This document shows, in pieces, positions 51,814 to 58,564 of a DNA stretch of 64,000 nt. The DNA is from Streptomyces sp. NRRL WC-3742 (GTDB lineage Bacteria; Actinomycetota; Actinomycetes; Streptomycetales; Streptomycetaceae). The stretch spans positions 1 to 64,000 of the forward strand of contig NZ_JOCF01000009.1 in the NCBI RefSeq assembly GCF_000720635.1, read 5' to 3'. Position 1 is the stretch's first letter. Every line of letters begins with the position of its first letter. Under the pieces are notes generated by a model that saw only the letters and a list, made by a program, of their open reading frames with translations, made no database searches and was not told the DNA's origin. Made by a program: the position numbers and the translations under genes.

Positions 51814-52725
51814 TCAGTCGCGGCCGGGGAGCGGGCGGACGGTGACGCCGCCGGAGTCCACCAGCAGCAGCGAGCGGTCCGGGGTGCGCTGCCAGCGCGG
51901 GCCGCCGGCCCGTGGCTCGCCGTTCTGTGGCTCGCCGTCCTGCGGTCCGTCGGCGCGCGGCTGGTCGGGCGGCTGGTCGGCGCGAGGGCCGTCGTCGTAC
52001 AGCTCGTCGTCGGGCGGCTGGTCGGCGCGAGGGCCGTCGTCGTACAGCTCGTCGTCGGGCGGCTCGTCGTCGTACGGCTCGGAGGCCACCACGGTGCCGA
52101 GGCCCGGCAGGGTGCGGTGGTACAGGGTGTCGCCCCAGGCGGTCGCGGCGATCGAGCGGCCGTCGGTGAGCAGCAGGTTCAGCCGGGCGGTGGTGTGCGC
52201 GGCGACGTCCGCCACGGTGCCCGCCAGTGCCTCGCCGGGCGTGGCGCCCGCGCGCAGCCGGTGCAGGGTCAGCCCCCACAGGAGCGCCGAGTCGCTGCGC
52301 GCCTCCAGTGCCAGCAGTTCCTCCGGCGGCAGCAGCGCGGCGAGCGCGCCCAGGTCGCCGGGCCAGTCGGCCACCGCGCCGTTGTGGCTGAACAGCCAGC
52401 GTCCGGCCGCGAACGGCGCCGCCGCCGCCTCGCCCGCCGCGCAGCCCGCGGTGGCGGAGCGGACGGCCGCCACCAGTGCCCGGGTGCGCAGCACCCGGGC
52501 GAGGTCGGCGAAGGCGGCGTCCGCCCAGATCGGCCCGGCGCGGCGGTAGCGGGCGGGCACCTCGTCGCCGTCCGCGTACCAGCCCAGGCCGAAGCCGTCC
52601 GCGTTCACCGTGCCGTGCCGCTGTTCCCGGGGCGCCCAGGACTGCCGGTACAGCGCGTGCGACGGTGTCACCAGCAGGTCCTGAGGTGCCAACGGCTCGC
52701 CCAGATAGGCGAGGTGACGGCACAT
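51814..52725 (-). CDS. egtC: Gamma-glutamyl hercynylcysteine sulfoxide hydrolase with repeat insertion
   Basis: Ntn-type amidohydrolase of 303 residues that removes glutamate from the EgtB product. Catalytic Cys2 follows the ATG (MCRHLAYLGEPL); HGTVNADGFGLGWY and LFSHNGAVADWPGDL are family blocks. Between VASEPYDDE and TPDRSLLLVD, where EgtC is normally short, there is an acidic, Pro-rich insertion of about 55 residues containing two identical 15-residue copies. The ATG shares one base with the egtB stop (TGATG). A longer frame upstream to 53463 overlaps egtB and is spurious. Confidence 0.94.
   Translation of the reverse strand: MCRHLAYLGEPLAPQDLLVTPSHALYRQSWAPREQRHGTVNADGFGLGWYADGDEVPARYRRAGPIWADAAFADLARVLRTRALVAAVRSATAGCAAGEAAAAPFAAGRWLFSHNGAVADWPGDLGALAALLPPEELLALEARSDSALLWGLTLHRLRAGATPGEALAGTVADVAAHTTARLNLLLTDGRSIAATAWGDTLYHRTLPGLGTVVASEPYDDEPPDDELYDDGPRADQPPDDELYDDGPRADQPPDQPRADGPQDGEPQNGEPRAGGPRWQRTPDRSLLLVDSGGVTVRPLPGRD
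51970..52059 (-). repeat. Perfect 45-bp tandem duplication inside egtC
   Basis: Units 51970-52014 and 52015-52059 are identical over 45 bp, with a third partial copy after. The length is a multiple of three, so the reading frame is kept. It encodes the acidic Pro-rich insertion (DDELYDDGPRADQPP unit). Confidence 0.93.
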
Positions 52726-54092
52726 CAGGCTCGCTCCGCGTCGCGGGCGGTGCGGAATCCCGAGAAGATCTGCCGCCGGATCGGGTAGTCCCAGTTGCGG
52801 AAGGTGCCCCGGCAGGCGACCGGCGCCACGGCGAAGCAGCCGCCGCGCAGCACCTTGTACTCGGGCCCGAAGAACACCTCCGAGTACTCCTTGTACGGCC
52901 AGGCCCTGAACCCCGGGTAGGGGTCGAGGTCGCTGGCCGTCCACTCCCACACGTCGCCCATCAACTGCCGTGCGCCGTACGGGGACTGGCCCTCGGGATA
53001 GCTGCCGGCCGGGGCCGGGCGCAGGTGGCGCTGGCCGAGGTTGGCGTGCTCGGGGCCGGGGGCCGCGTCGCCCCAGGGGTAGCGGCGGGAGCGGCCGGTC
53101 GCCGGGTCGTGTCTGGCGGCCTTCTCCCACTCGGCCTCGGTCGGCAGGCGGCGCCCCGCCCAGCGGGCGTACGCGTCGGCCTCGTACCAACTGACGTGCA
53201 GCACCGGCTCGTCGGCCGGTACGGGCTCGACGGTGCCGAAGCGCCGGCGCAGCCACTGCCCGTCCTCGCGGCGCCAGAACAGCGGGGCGCTCAGGTCGGC
53301 GCGCAGGCGGTGCTCCCAGCCCTCGGGCGTCCACCAGCGGGGGTCCTCGTAGCCGCCGTCCTCGATGAAGCGCTGGTAGGCGGCGTTGGTGACGGGGGTG
53401 GTGTCCAGGAAGTAGGCGGGCAGTTCGACGGTGTGCGCCGGGCGTTCGTTGTCCAGCGCCCACGGCTCGGTGTCCGTGCCCATGGTGAACGGGCCTGCGG
53501 GGACGAGGACTTCGGCGGGCAGGGTGACCGCGTCGGCCGGGGCCGGCGGGGGCGGGGGAGCGGCCAGGGCGGGCTCGCCGCGGCGCAGCTGGTGGGTGAT
53601 CAGCATCGTCTCGTCGTGCTGCTGCTCGTGCTGGGCGATCATCCCGAAGGCGAAGCCCGCGGTCAGCAGCGGCGCGCCCTCCAGCGGGCTGGCGGCGAGC
53701 AGGTCCAGGACCCGGCCGCGCACGTCCTCCGCGTAGCGGCGGGCCTCGGCGGGCGGCAGCAGCGGCAGGGTGGGGCGCTCGGCGCGGGGGTGCTGGAAGG
53801 CGTCGTAGAGCGGGTCGATCTCCGGGTGCATCGGGTCGCGGCCGCCGACGTTGCGCAGCAGCCAGAGTTCCTCCTGGTTGCCGATGTGCGCGAGGTCCCA
53901 GACCAGCGGGGACATCAGCGGCGAGTGCTGGGCCGTCAGGTCGCGGTCGTCGACGCAGTCGGTGAGGGCGGCGGTGCGGGCGCGGGCGGCCAGCAGCTCG
54001 GCGGCGATGGTGTCGCGCAGCGCCTCGGTGCTCTCGGGGAGGCCGTCGGGACGGCCCTGGGAGAGGTCGGTGCGGGGGCTGACGTCGGTCAT
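52725..54092 (-). CDS. egtB: Hercynine oxygenase, iron-dependent sulfoxide synthase
   Basis: Non-heme iron enzyme of 455 residues joining gamma-glutamylcysteine to hercynine with O2. An N-terminal DinB-like four-helix domain supplies the iron ligands His69 (WDLAHIGNQEE) and His155/His159 (IAQHEQQHDE). The C-terminal formylglycine-generating-enzyme-like domain follows: VPAGPFTMGTDTEPWALDNE, PVTNAAYQRFI, LPTEAEWEKAAR, GDVWEWTASDL and RNWDYPIRRQIFSGFRTA. Its ATG overlaps the egtA stop by 4 nt (ATGA), and its stop touches egtC. Confidence 0.95.
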   Translation of the reverse strand: MTDVSPRTDLSQGRPDGLPESTEALRDTIAAELLAARARTAALTDCVDDRDLTAQHSPLMSPLVWDLAHIGNQEELWLLRNVGGRDPMHPEIDPLYDAFQHPRAERPTLPLLPPAEARRYAEDVRGRVLDLLAASPLEGAPLLTAGFAFGMIAQHEQQHDETMLITHQLRRGEPALAAPPPPPAPADAVTLPAEVLVPAGPFTMGTDTEPWALDNERPAHTVELPAYFLDTTPVTNAAYQRFIEDGGYEDPRWWTPEGWEHRLRADLSAPLFWRREDGQWLRRRFGTVEPVPADEPVLHVSWYEADAYARWAGRRLPTEAEWEKAARHDPATGRSRRYPWGDAAPGPEHANLGQRHLRPAPAGSYPEGQSPYGARQLMGDVWEWTASDLDPYPGFRAWPYKEYSEVFFGPEYKVLRGGCFAVAPVACRGTFRNWDYPIRRQIFSGFRTARDAERA

Positions 54093-55495
54093 GGTGCGGG
54101 CTCCTCGGGGGGAGTGCGTCGGGTGCCGGCGCGCAGGGCGTCCAGCTGGTCGTCGGCCGGGCAGCGGCCGCGCGCGGGGTAGCGCTCGGCGAATGCGGCG
54201 ACGGTGGCGCGCAGTCGCTCGGCGCCGGGCAGGCGGCCCAGCGCGGCGTCGGCGGCGGCGAAGCAGGCCAGGGTGGCGCGGCGCAACTCGGGGTCGGCGA
54301 CGGCCAGCGTGGCGGCGCGGCGCCAGGCTTCGCTGCGCGGGGCGCGGGCGGCCGGGTGCTCCCGGCCGTCGGGGCGCTCCGGGTGCCCTCGGCGCTCCAG
54401 GCGCTCGAGCGGTTCCAGGGCGGCGAGCGCGGCCTCGGCGGCCAGGGGGTCGTCCAGCAGCGCGGTGACGAGGGCGGCGGGCACCACCCAGCCGTCGCCG
54501 GGCTGGGCGTCGATCATCCGCAGCTCGAGGTAGCCGTGCGGGCGCACGGGCGGGAAGAGCGTGGTGCGGTGGTAGTCCAGGTCGGCCAGGGTGGGCGGGC
54601 GTTCGCCGCCGCCGCGGATCCAGTCACGGAAGGTGAGGCCGGGCGGTGCCGTCCACGGGAGGCCCTCCGGCCTTCGTACACACAGCACTTGGGCGTCCAG
54701 CACGTACTGCGCCCACGCCTCGCCCGGATCGCCGTGGTCGGGGGCGGGGGCGAGCGTGCGGGTCGGGTCCATCCGGGACCAGACGGTCTGCCGGGTGGAG
54801 CGGTGGCCGGTCGCCTTGCCGTCCAGGACGGGGGAGTTGGCGAAGGCGGCGACCAGCACCGGGCCGAGCCGGTGGACCAGCCGCCAGCGCCGGGCGACGG
54901 CCTGCGGGCCGTCCGCGTCGCCGGCGTCCACGCAGACCTGTACGGAGGCGGTGCCCGTCATCATGATCCGGCCCCAGGGGCCGGCGGAGTCGAAGAAACG
55001 TTCCATCGCTACGTAGCGCGGATGGTCCAGCACCAGCTGGCGCGGACGGGCCAACGGGTCGGTCCCGGTTCCGGTGAGGCGCAGGCCCCGGGCCGCGAAG
55101 GCGGCGCGCAGGGCGGTCAGATCGCGTCGGGTGTCCTCGACGCAGGCCATCAGGCCCGTGGCGGGCGGGGAGCTGAGCTCGACCTGTCCGCCGGGTTCGA
55201 GCGTGAGCCGCGAACCGGAGGGGAGGGAAGTGCCGTCGGGGCCGCCCAGGGGCAGCGACTCCAGTGCGGAGTGGATCAGTTCCGGAGGTACGGGTCGCTC
55301 CGGACATCGGTCGTCGTGGACGAACCACTCGACCTCGACGCCCACCAGCCTGGGCGGTCCGATCTTGAAGCAGACCCCCGACACGTGGCTCCGCGCGCCG
55401 GACTCCGTCAGGGGAGTCACTCCGCTCTGGGGCGGCGGCGCGCTGGGCCGGTCGGGGGGTGTGGTGCGGGAGACGGGTATCACCGGACTCACCAT
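54089..55495 (-). CDS. egtA: Glutamate-cysteine ligase for ergothioneine synthesis
   Basis: ATP-dependent ligase of 468 residues making gamma-glutamylcysteine for EgtB. GCS2-like features: RLVGVEVEWFVHDDR at the start of the core, LEPGGQVELSSPP, TGTASVQVCVDAGD, TRQTVWSRMDPTRT and YLELRMIDAQPGDGW. The first 40 residues are Pro/Ser-rich. Start is not settled: ATG 55495, an overlapping GTG 55490-55492, or GTG 55507 are all possible. First gene of the egt operon; the upstream 200 bp include the promoter and the end of the MalY-like gene. Confidence 0.93.
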   Translation of the reverse strand: MVSPVIPVSRTTPPDRPSAPPPQSGVTPLTESGARSHVSGVCFKIGPPRLVGVEVEWFVHDDRCPERPVPPELIHSALESLPLGGPDGTSLPSGSRLTLEPGGQVELSSPPATGLMACVEDTRRDLTALRAAFAARGLRLTGTGTDPLARPRQLVLDHPRYVAMERFFDSAGPWGRIMMTGTASVQVCVDAGDADGPQAVARRWRLVHRLGPVLVAAFANSPVLDGKATGHRSTRQTVWSRMDPTRTLAPAPDHGDPGEAWAQYVLDAQVLCVRRPEGLPWTAPPGLTFRDWIRGGGERPPTLADLDYHRTTLFPPVRPHGYLELRMIDAQPGDGWVVPAALVTALLDDPLAAEAALAALEPLERLERRGHPERPDGREHPAARAPRSEAWRRAATLAVADPELRRATLACFAAADAALGRLPGAERLRATVAAFAERYPARGRCPADDQLDALRAGTRRTPPEEPAP

Positions 55496-55700
55496 CCTCG
55501 GGATCACGAATTGCGGGCCCGGACTACCTTGCCCAGTCTGCTACGGAGCATGCGAAGACGCTCCGCAAAAATCGCGTAGACGTTCGTCTGTGCAGGTCAG
55601 AGATGGTGCGAACGGGTGACTCAGGGGATCGCGGGGCGCTTTCGGTCGCCTTTCGGGCGGCTTTCGGAAGGGTTCCGTGCGCGGGGCGCGAAGGGCGCCC
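55496..55700. promoter_or_regulatory. egt operon upstream region
   Basis: Spacer between the MalY-like stop and egtA. It has an A/T-richer part (GCAAAAATCGCGTAGACG near 55563) likely to hold the promoter, and three imperfect copies of a GCTTTCGG/CCTTTCGG word (55638-55672) near the MalY-like stop. Confidence 0.4.
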
Positions 55701-56852
55701 TCAGCTCCTTCCCAACCGGGCGAGCCGTTCCAGGACGGTCTCCAGCAGGGGCTCGGGGAGGGCGTAGTTGAGGCGCAGGAAGCCCGCGCCGCCGGGGCCG
55801 AACACGTCCCCGGCGGTGGCCTCCAGGGCGCAGCGCTCCAGCAGCGCCCGCTCGGCGCCCCCGGGCGGCAGGCCCAGGGCGGCGGCGTCCAGCCACAGCA
55901 GGTAGGAGGACTGCGGCGCGGAGCGCACGGCCGGGCCGAGCAGGCGGGTCAGCCGGTCGCGGGCGGCGCTCAGGTGGGCGAGCAGGGCGTCCAGCCAGGG
56001 GCCGCCCTCGCTCAGCGCGGCCCGCTGGACGGTCTGCTCCAGCAGCCCGCCCTCCCAGAGGCCGTAGCCGGCGAGCTCCTCGGTGAAGCGGGCACGCAGC
56101 GCGGGGTCCGGGACGAGGGCGAAGGCGCTGGGGAGGCCGGAGCAGTTGAAGGTCTTGCCGACGGAGTTGAGGGTGACGGTGTGCGGGCGCAGCGCCGGAT
56201 CGACGGTGGTGACGGCCACGGGGTGGGTGTGGCCGGGGTGGGTGAGGTCGCCGTGCACCTCGTCGGAGACCAGCAACGCGCCCGCCTCCGCGGCCCGTTG
56301 GGAAAGGGCGCGCAGCTCCTCGGCGGGCCAGACGCGGGCGGAGGGGTTGTGCGGGCTGCTCAGCAGTACGGCCGAAGTGGGGCCCGGGAGGGGGCCGTTG
56401 GGCAGGTGGTAGCCGTCCGGGCCCAGGGGGAGCGGCAGTTCGCGGTACGGGAGGCGGGCGGCGCGGCACAGCTGGGCGAAGCCGCCCCACTCGGGGGTGG
56501 GGAAGGCGAGCGGCGCCTGCGGCCGTACGGTCTCCAGCAGGACGCGCAGCGCGGTGCGGGGGCCGCAGGGCAGCAGGACCACCCAGTCCGGGTCCACCTC
56601 GGCGCCGTGGCGGGTGCGGTACCAGTGGGCGACCAGCTCGCGCCCGGCCGGGTCGCAGACGGTGTAGCCGTACGCGCGGTGGCGGGCCCGGCGGTGGAGG
56701 GCCTCGGCGACGGCGGGCGGGCCGGGCAGGTCCATGTCCGCGAGCCCGAGGGGGATCACCCCGGGGGCGGTGGCGCGGGCCCACTTGGCGCTGCCGGTGC
56801 CGGAGCGGTCGAAGGGGGCGGCGAACAGAGGTGGAAATTCGTCCGCTGACAT
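55701..56852 (-). CDS. MalY/PatB-type PLP-dependent C-S lyase or aminotransferase
   Basis: Fold-type I PLP enzyme of 383 residues. The family start FDRSGTGSAKWARATAPG, ADMDLPGPPAVAEAL, GYTVCDPAG, the SSPHNPSARVW Asn, SDEVHGDLTHPGHTHP (PLP-ring Asp) and the Schiff-base Lys in NSVGKTFNCSGLPSAF all fit. PatB/MalY proteins cleave C-S bonds of cysteine conjugates. It lies just upstream of egtABCD on the same strand, so it may provide the missing EgtE-like lyase step. The ATG at 56852 sits in heptamer array D; no ribosome-binding site is seen. An in-frame ATG at 56873 would add heptamer-encoded residues. Confidence 0.85.
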   Translation of the reverse strand: MSADEFPPLFAAPFDRSGTGSAKWARATAPGVIPLGLADMDLPGPPAVAEALHRRARHRAYGYTVCDPAGRELVAHWYRTRHGAEVDPDWVVLLPCGPRTALRVLLETVRPQAPLAFPTPEWGGFAQLCRAARLPYRELPLPLGPDGYHLPNGPLPGPTSAVLLSSPHNPSARVWPAEELRALSQRAAEAGALLVSDEVHGDLTHPGHTHPVAVTTVDPALRPHTVTLNSVGKTFNCSGLPSAFALVPDPALRARFTEELAGYGLWEGGLLEQTVQRAALSEGGPWLDALLAHLSAARDRLTRLLGPAVRSAPQSSYLLWLDAAALGLPPGGAERALLERCALEATAGDVFGPGGAGFLRLNYALPEPLLETVLERLARLGRS

Positions 56853-56989
56853 CTGTTCGCTGTTATCCGTCATCTGACATCTGTCGTCCGTCGACTGTGA
56901 TCTGTCCGCCGTCATCTGTCCACTGTCGTCTGTCCGCTGTCATCTGTGGACCGTCATCTGCGCGCCGTCATCCGCCGGTCGTCCGCCGC
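56843..56989. repeat. Heptamer array D, 21 in-phase units
   Basis: Twenty-one consecutive 7-bp units without an indel: CCGCTGA, CATCTGT, TCGCTGT, TATCCGT, CATCTGA, CATCTGT, CGTCCGT, CGACTGT, GATCTGT, CCGCCGT, CATCTGT, CCACTGT, CGTCTGT, CCGCTGT, CATCTGT and so on. All point the same way; unlike arrays A-C there is no flip, only a short GCGAACAG (56821-56828) as complement. It covers the start codon of the MalY-like gene and the stop codon of the SRPBCC gene. Confidence 0.9.
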
Positions 56990-57522
56990 AGGCCGCGATC
57001 CGCCGCCCGTGACCCGTCCCGCTGCGCCGGAATCGCGCCGCCCGCGAGGTGCGCCGCGAGCCCGCGCCGCCCACGCCACATCATCACCGCGTGGTTGGCG
57101 CGGAACACGGGGTGCAGCGGCAGTGCGAGGCGGCGCAGCAGGGCTTTGCCCGGCCGGGCGTCCTCCTCGAACAGCACCCGGCTCCCCCCGCCGCCGGGCC
57201 CGTCCGGGGTGACGGTGAACCGCGTCCAGCCGGCGAGGTCGCCACTCATGGCCACCTCCAGCACCCCGGCCGCCGGGTCGCGGCGGCGTGTCGCCAGGGC
57301 GATCACCAGCCGGTACGGCAGCACCGCGCGTATCACCACGTCCCCGGTGTCCGGCCCGGTCTGCCGCACCTCGCGCACCTCCGGCCACCAGTGCGGGTAA
57401 CCGGCCACGTCCTCCAGTGCCGCGTACACCGCGGGAGGGGGCGCGGGGAGGTGCCAGAGGCCGCGGAAGCGGTAGTGATTGGGGTCCACGTGCTCCCCCT
57501 GCCCCGGCTGGGAGCCGTCCAT
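56968..57522 (-). CDS. SRPBCC family lipid-transfer-like protein
   Basis: 184 residues with the START/polyketide-cyclase-like fold. The pattern WHLPAPPPAVYAALEDVAGY, PHWWPEVREVRQTGPDTGDV and LFEEDARPGKALLRRLALPL is typical. Such proteins bind hydrophobic ligands or act as cyclases. ATG 57522 is used; GTG 57489, 3-4 nt after GGGGGAG, is an alternative. The TGA stop and the last few codons lie in heptamer array D. It diverges from the DUF574 methyltransferase gene. Confidence 0.82.
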   Translation of the reverse strand: MDGSQPGQGEHVDPNHYRFRGLWHLPAPPPAVYAALEDVAGYPHWWPEVREVRQTGPDTGDVVIRAVLPYRLVIALATRRRDPAAGVLEVAMSGDLAGWTRFTVTPDGPGGGGSRVLFEEDARPGKALLRRLALPLHPVFRANHAVMMWRGRRGLAAHLAGGAIPAQRDGSRAADRGLRRTTGG

Positions 57523-57708
57523 GCGCCGCCCCGGAAAGCGGAGGGACGGCGGGTGAACACCCCGTGATGGTGAACCGTCGGGAGCAGGGCATTCCGCTTG
57601 CAGCCGTTCGGGGGGCGAGGGAGCATCTTGTGTGCTTGTAGTCTCATCTGTCACAGCGGTAGTCATCAGGCACTGCGCCCCCGTAACCGGAGTGAAGGAG
57701 TCACAGGC

Positions 57709-58515
57709 ATGCGGCGACCGAGCTGGGTACCGGAGGGCACGGACCTGGACAAACCGAACGCCGCGAGGGTCTACGACTACTACCTCGGGGGCTCCCACAA
57801 CTTCGAGGTCGACCGCGAGATGGCCCGCAAGGCCCTGGCCCTGTGGCCCGAACTCCCGCAGATCATGCGCTCCAACCGGGCCTTCCTGCGCCGCGCCGTC
57901 GTCCACCTCGCCGAACGAGGCATCTCCCGCTTCCTCGACATCGGCTCCGGCATCCCGACCTTCGGCGCCGTCCACGAGATCGCCCGCACCGTCCGGCCCG
58001 AGGCCAGGGTCGTCTACGTGGACCGCGACCCCGTCGCCGTCGCCCACAGCCGCCTGCTGCTCGCCGAGGACGACGGCTGCGCCGTCGTCCAGGCCGACCT
58101 GCGCCACGTCGAGGACCTGCTCGCCCGCCCCGAGGTCGTCGAGATCCTCGCCGCCGGCGAGCCCGTCGCCGTCCTGCTGGTCGCCGTCGCGCACTTCGTC
58201 ACCGACGAGGAGGACCCGTGGAAGCTCATCGCCACCGTCCGTGACGCCCTCCCGCCCGGCAGCGCCCTCGTCCTCTCCCACGCCTCCCTCGAGGGCCGCC
58301 CCGACCAGGCCGAGGACCACCAGCGCCTCTACCGCATGACCCCGACCCCGCTCACCATGCGCAACCACGAGCAGATCACCGCCATGTTCGAGGGCTTCGA
58401 GCTCCTCGAGCCAGGCGTCGTCTACCTGCCGCAGTGGCGCCCCGACCAGCCCGAGTCGGTCGGCGAGCACCCCGAGCGGATGACCGGGGTGGCGGGCGTG
58501 GGGCTGCTCCCTTGA
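57709..58515 (+). CDS. SAM-dependent methyltransferase, DUF574/SAV2177 type
   Basis: 268 residues. The family signature PNAARVYDYYLGGSHNFEVD is followed by the SAM motif FLDIGSGIPTFGAVHEIA and acidic VVYVDRDPVAVAH, then VAVAHFVTDEEDPW. Many such enzymes exist in each streptomycete; the substrate is unknown, and several act next to secondary-metabolism or regulatory genes. GAAGGAG upstream fixes the ATG at 57709. It is followed by the GGDEF-EAL gene after 49 bp, so co-transcription is likely. Its stop codon lies at the start of a 15-bp tandem duplication. Confidence 0.9.
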   Translation: MRRPSWVPEGTDLDKPNAARVYDYYLGGSHNFEVDREMARKALALWPELPQIMRSNRAFLRRAVVHLAERGISRFLDIGSGIPTFGAVHEIARTVRPEARVVYVDRDPVAVAHSRLLLAEDDGCAVVQADLRHVEDLLARPEVVEILAAGEPVAVLLVAVAHFVTDEEDPWKLIATVRDALPPGSALVLSHASLEGRPDQAEDHQRLYRMTPTPLTMRNHEQITAMFEGFELLEPGVVYLPQWRPDQPESVGEHPERMTGVAGVGLLP

Positions 58516-58543
58516 ACGGCCCCCGCGCGAACGGCCCCCGCGC
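58514..58543. repeat. Exact 15-bp tandem duplication on a stop codon
   Basis: GAACGGCCCCCGCGC at 58514-58528 and again at 58529-58543. The first two bases belong to the TGA stop of the methyltransferase gene. Confidence 0.9.
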
Positions 58544-58564
58544 GAGCGTGACCGGAGCGCCCGC

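Noticed and set aside
56843..56989. Heptamer array considered as a CRISPR array
   Set aside because: Units are 7 bp, contiguous and degenerate, without 20-40-bp unique spacers; no cas genes are present.
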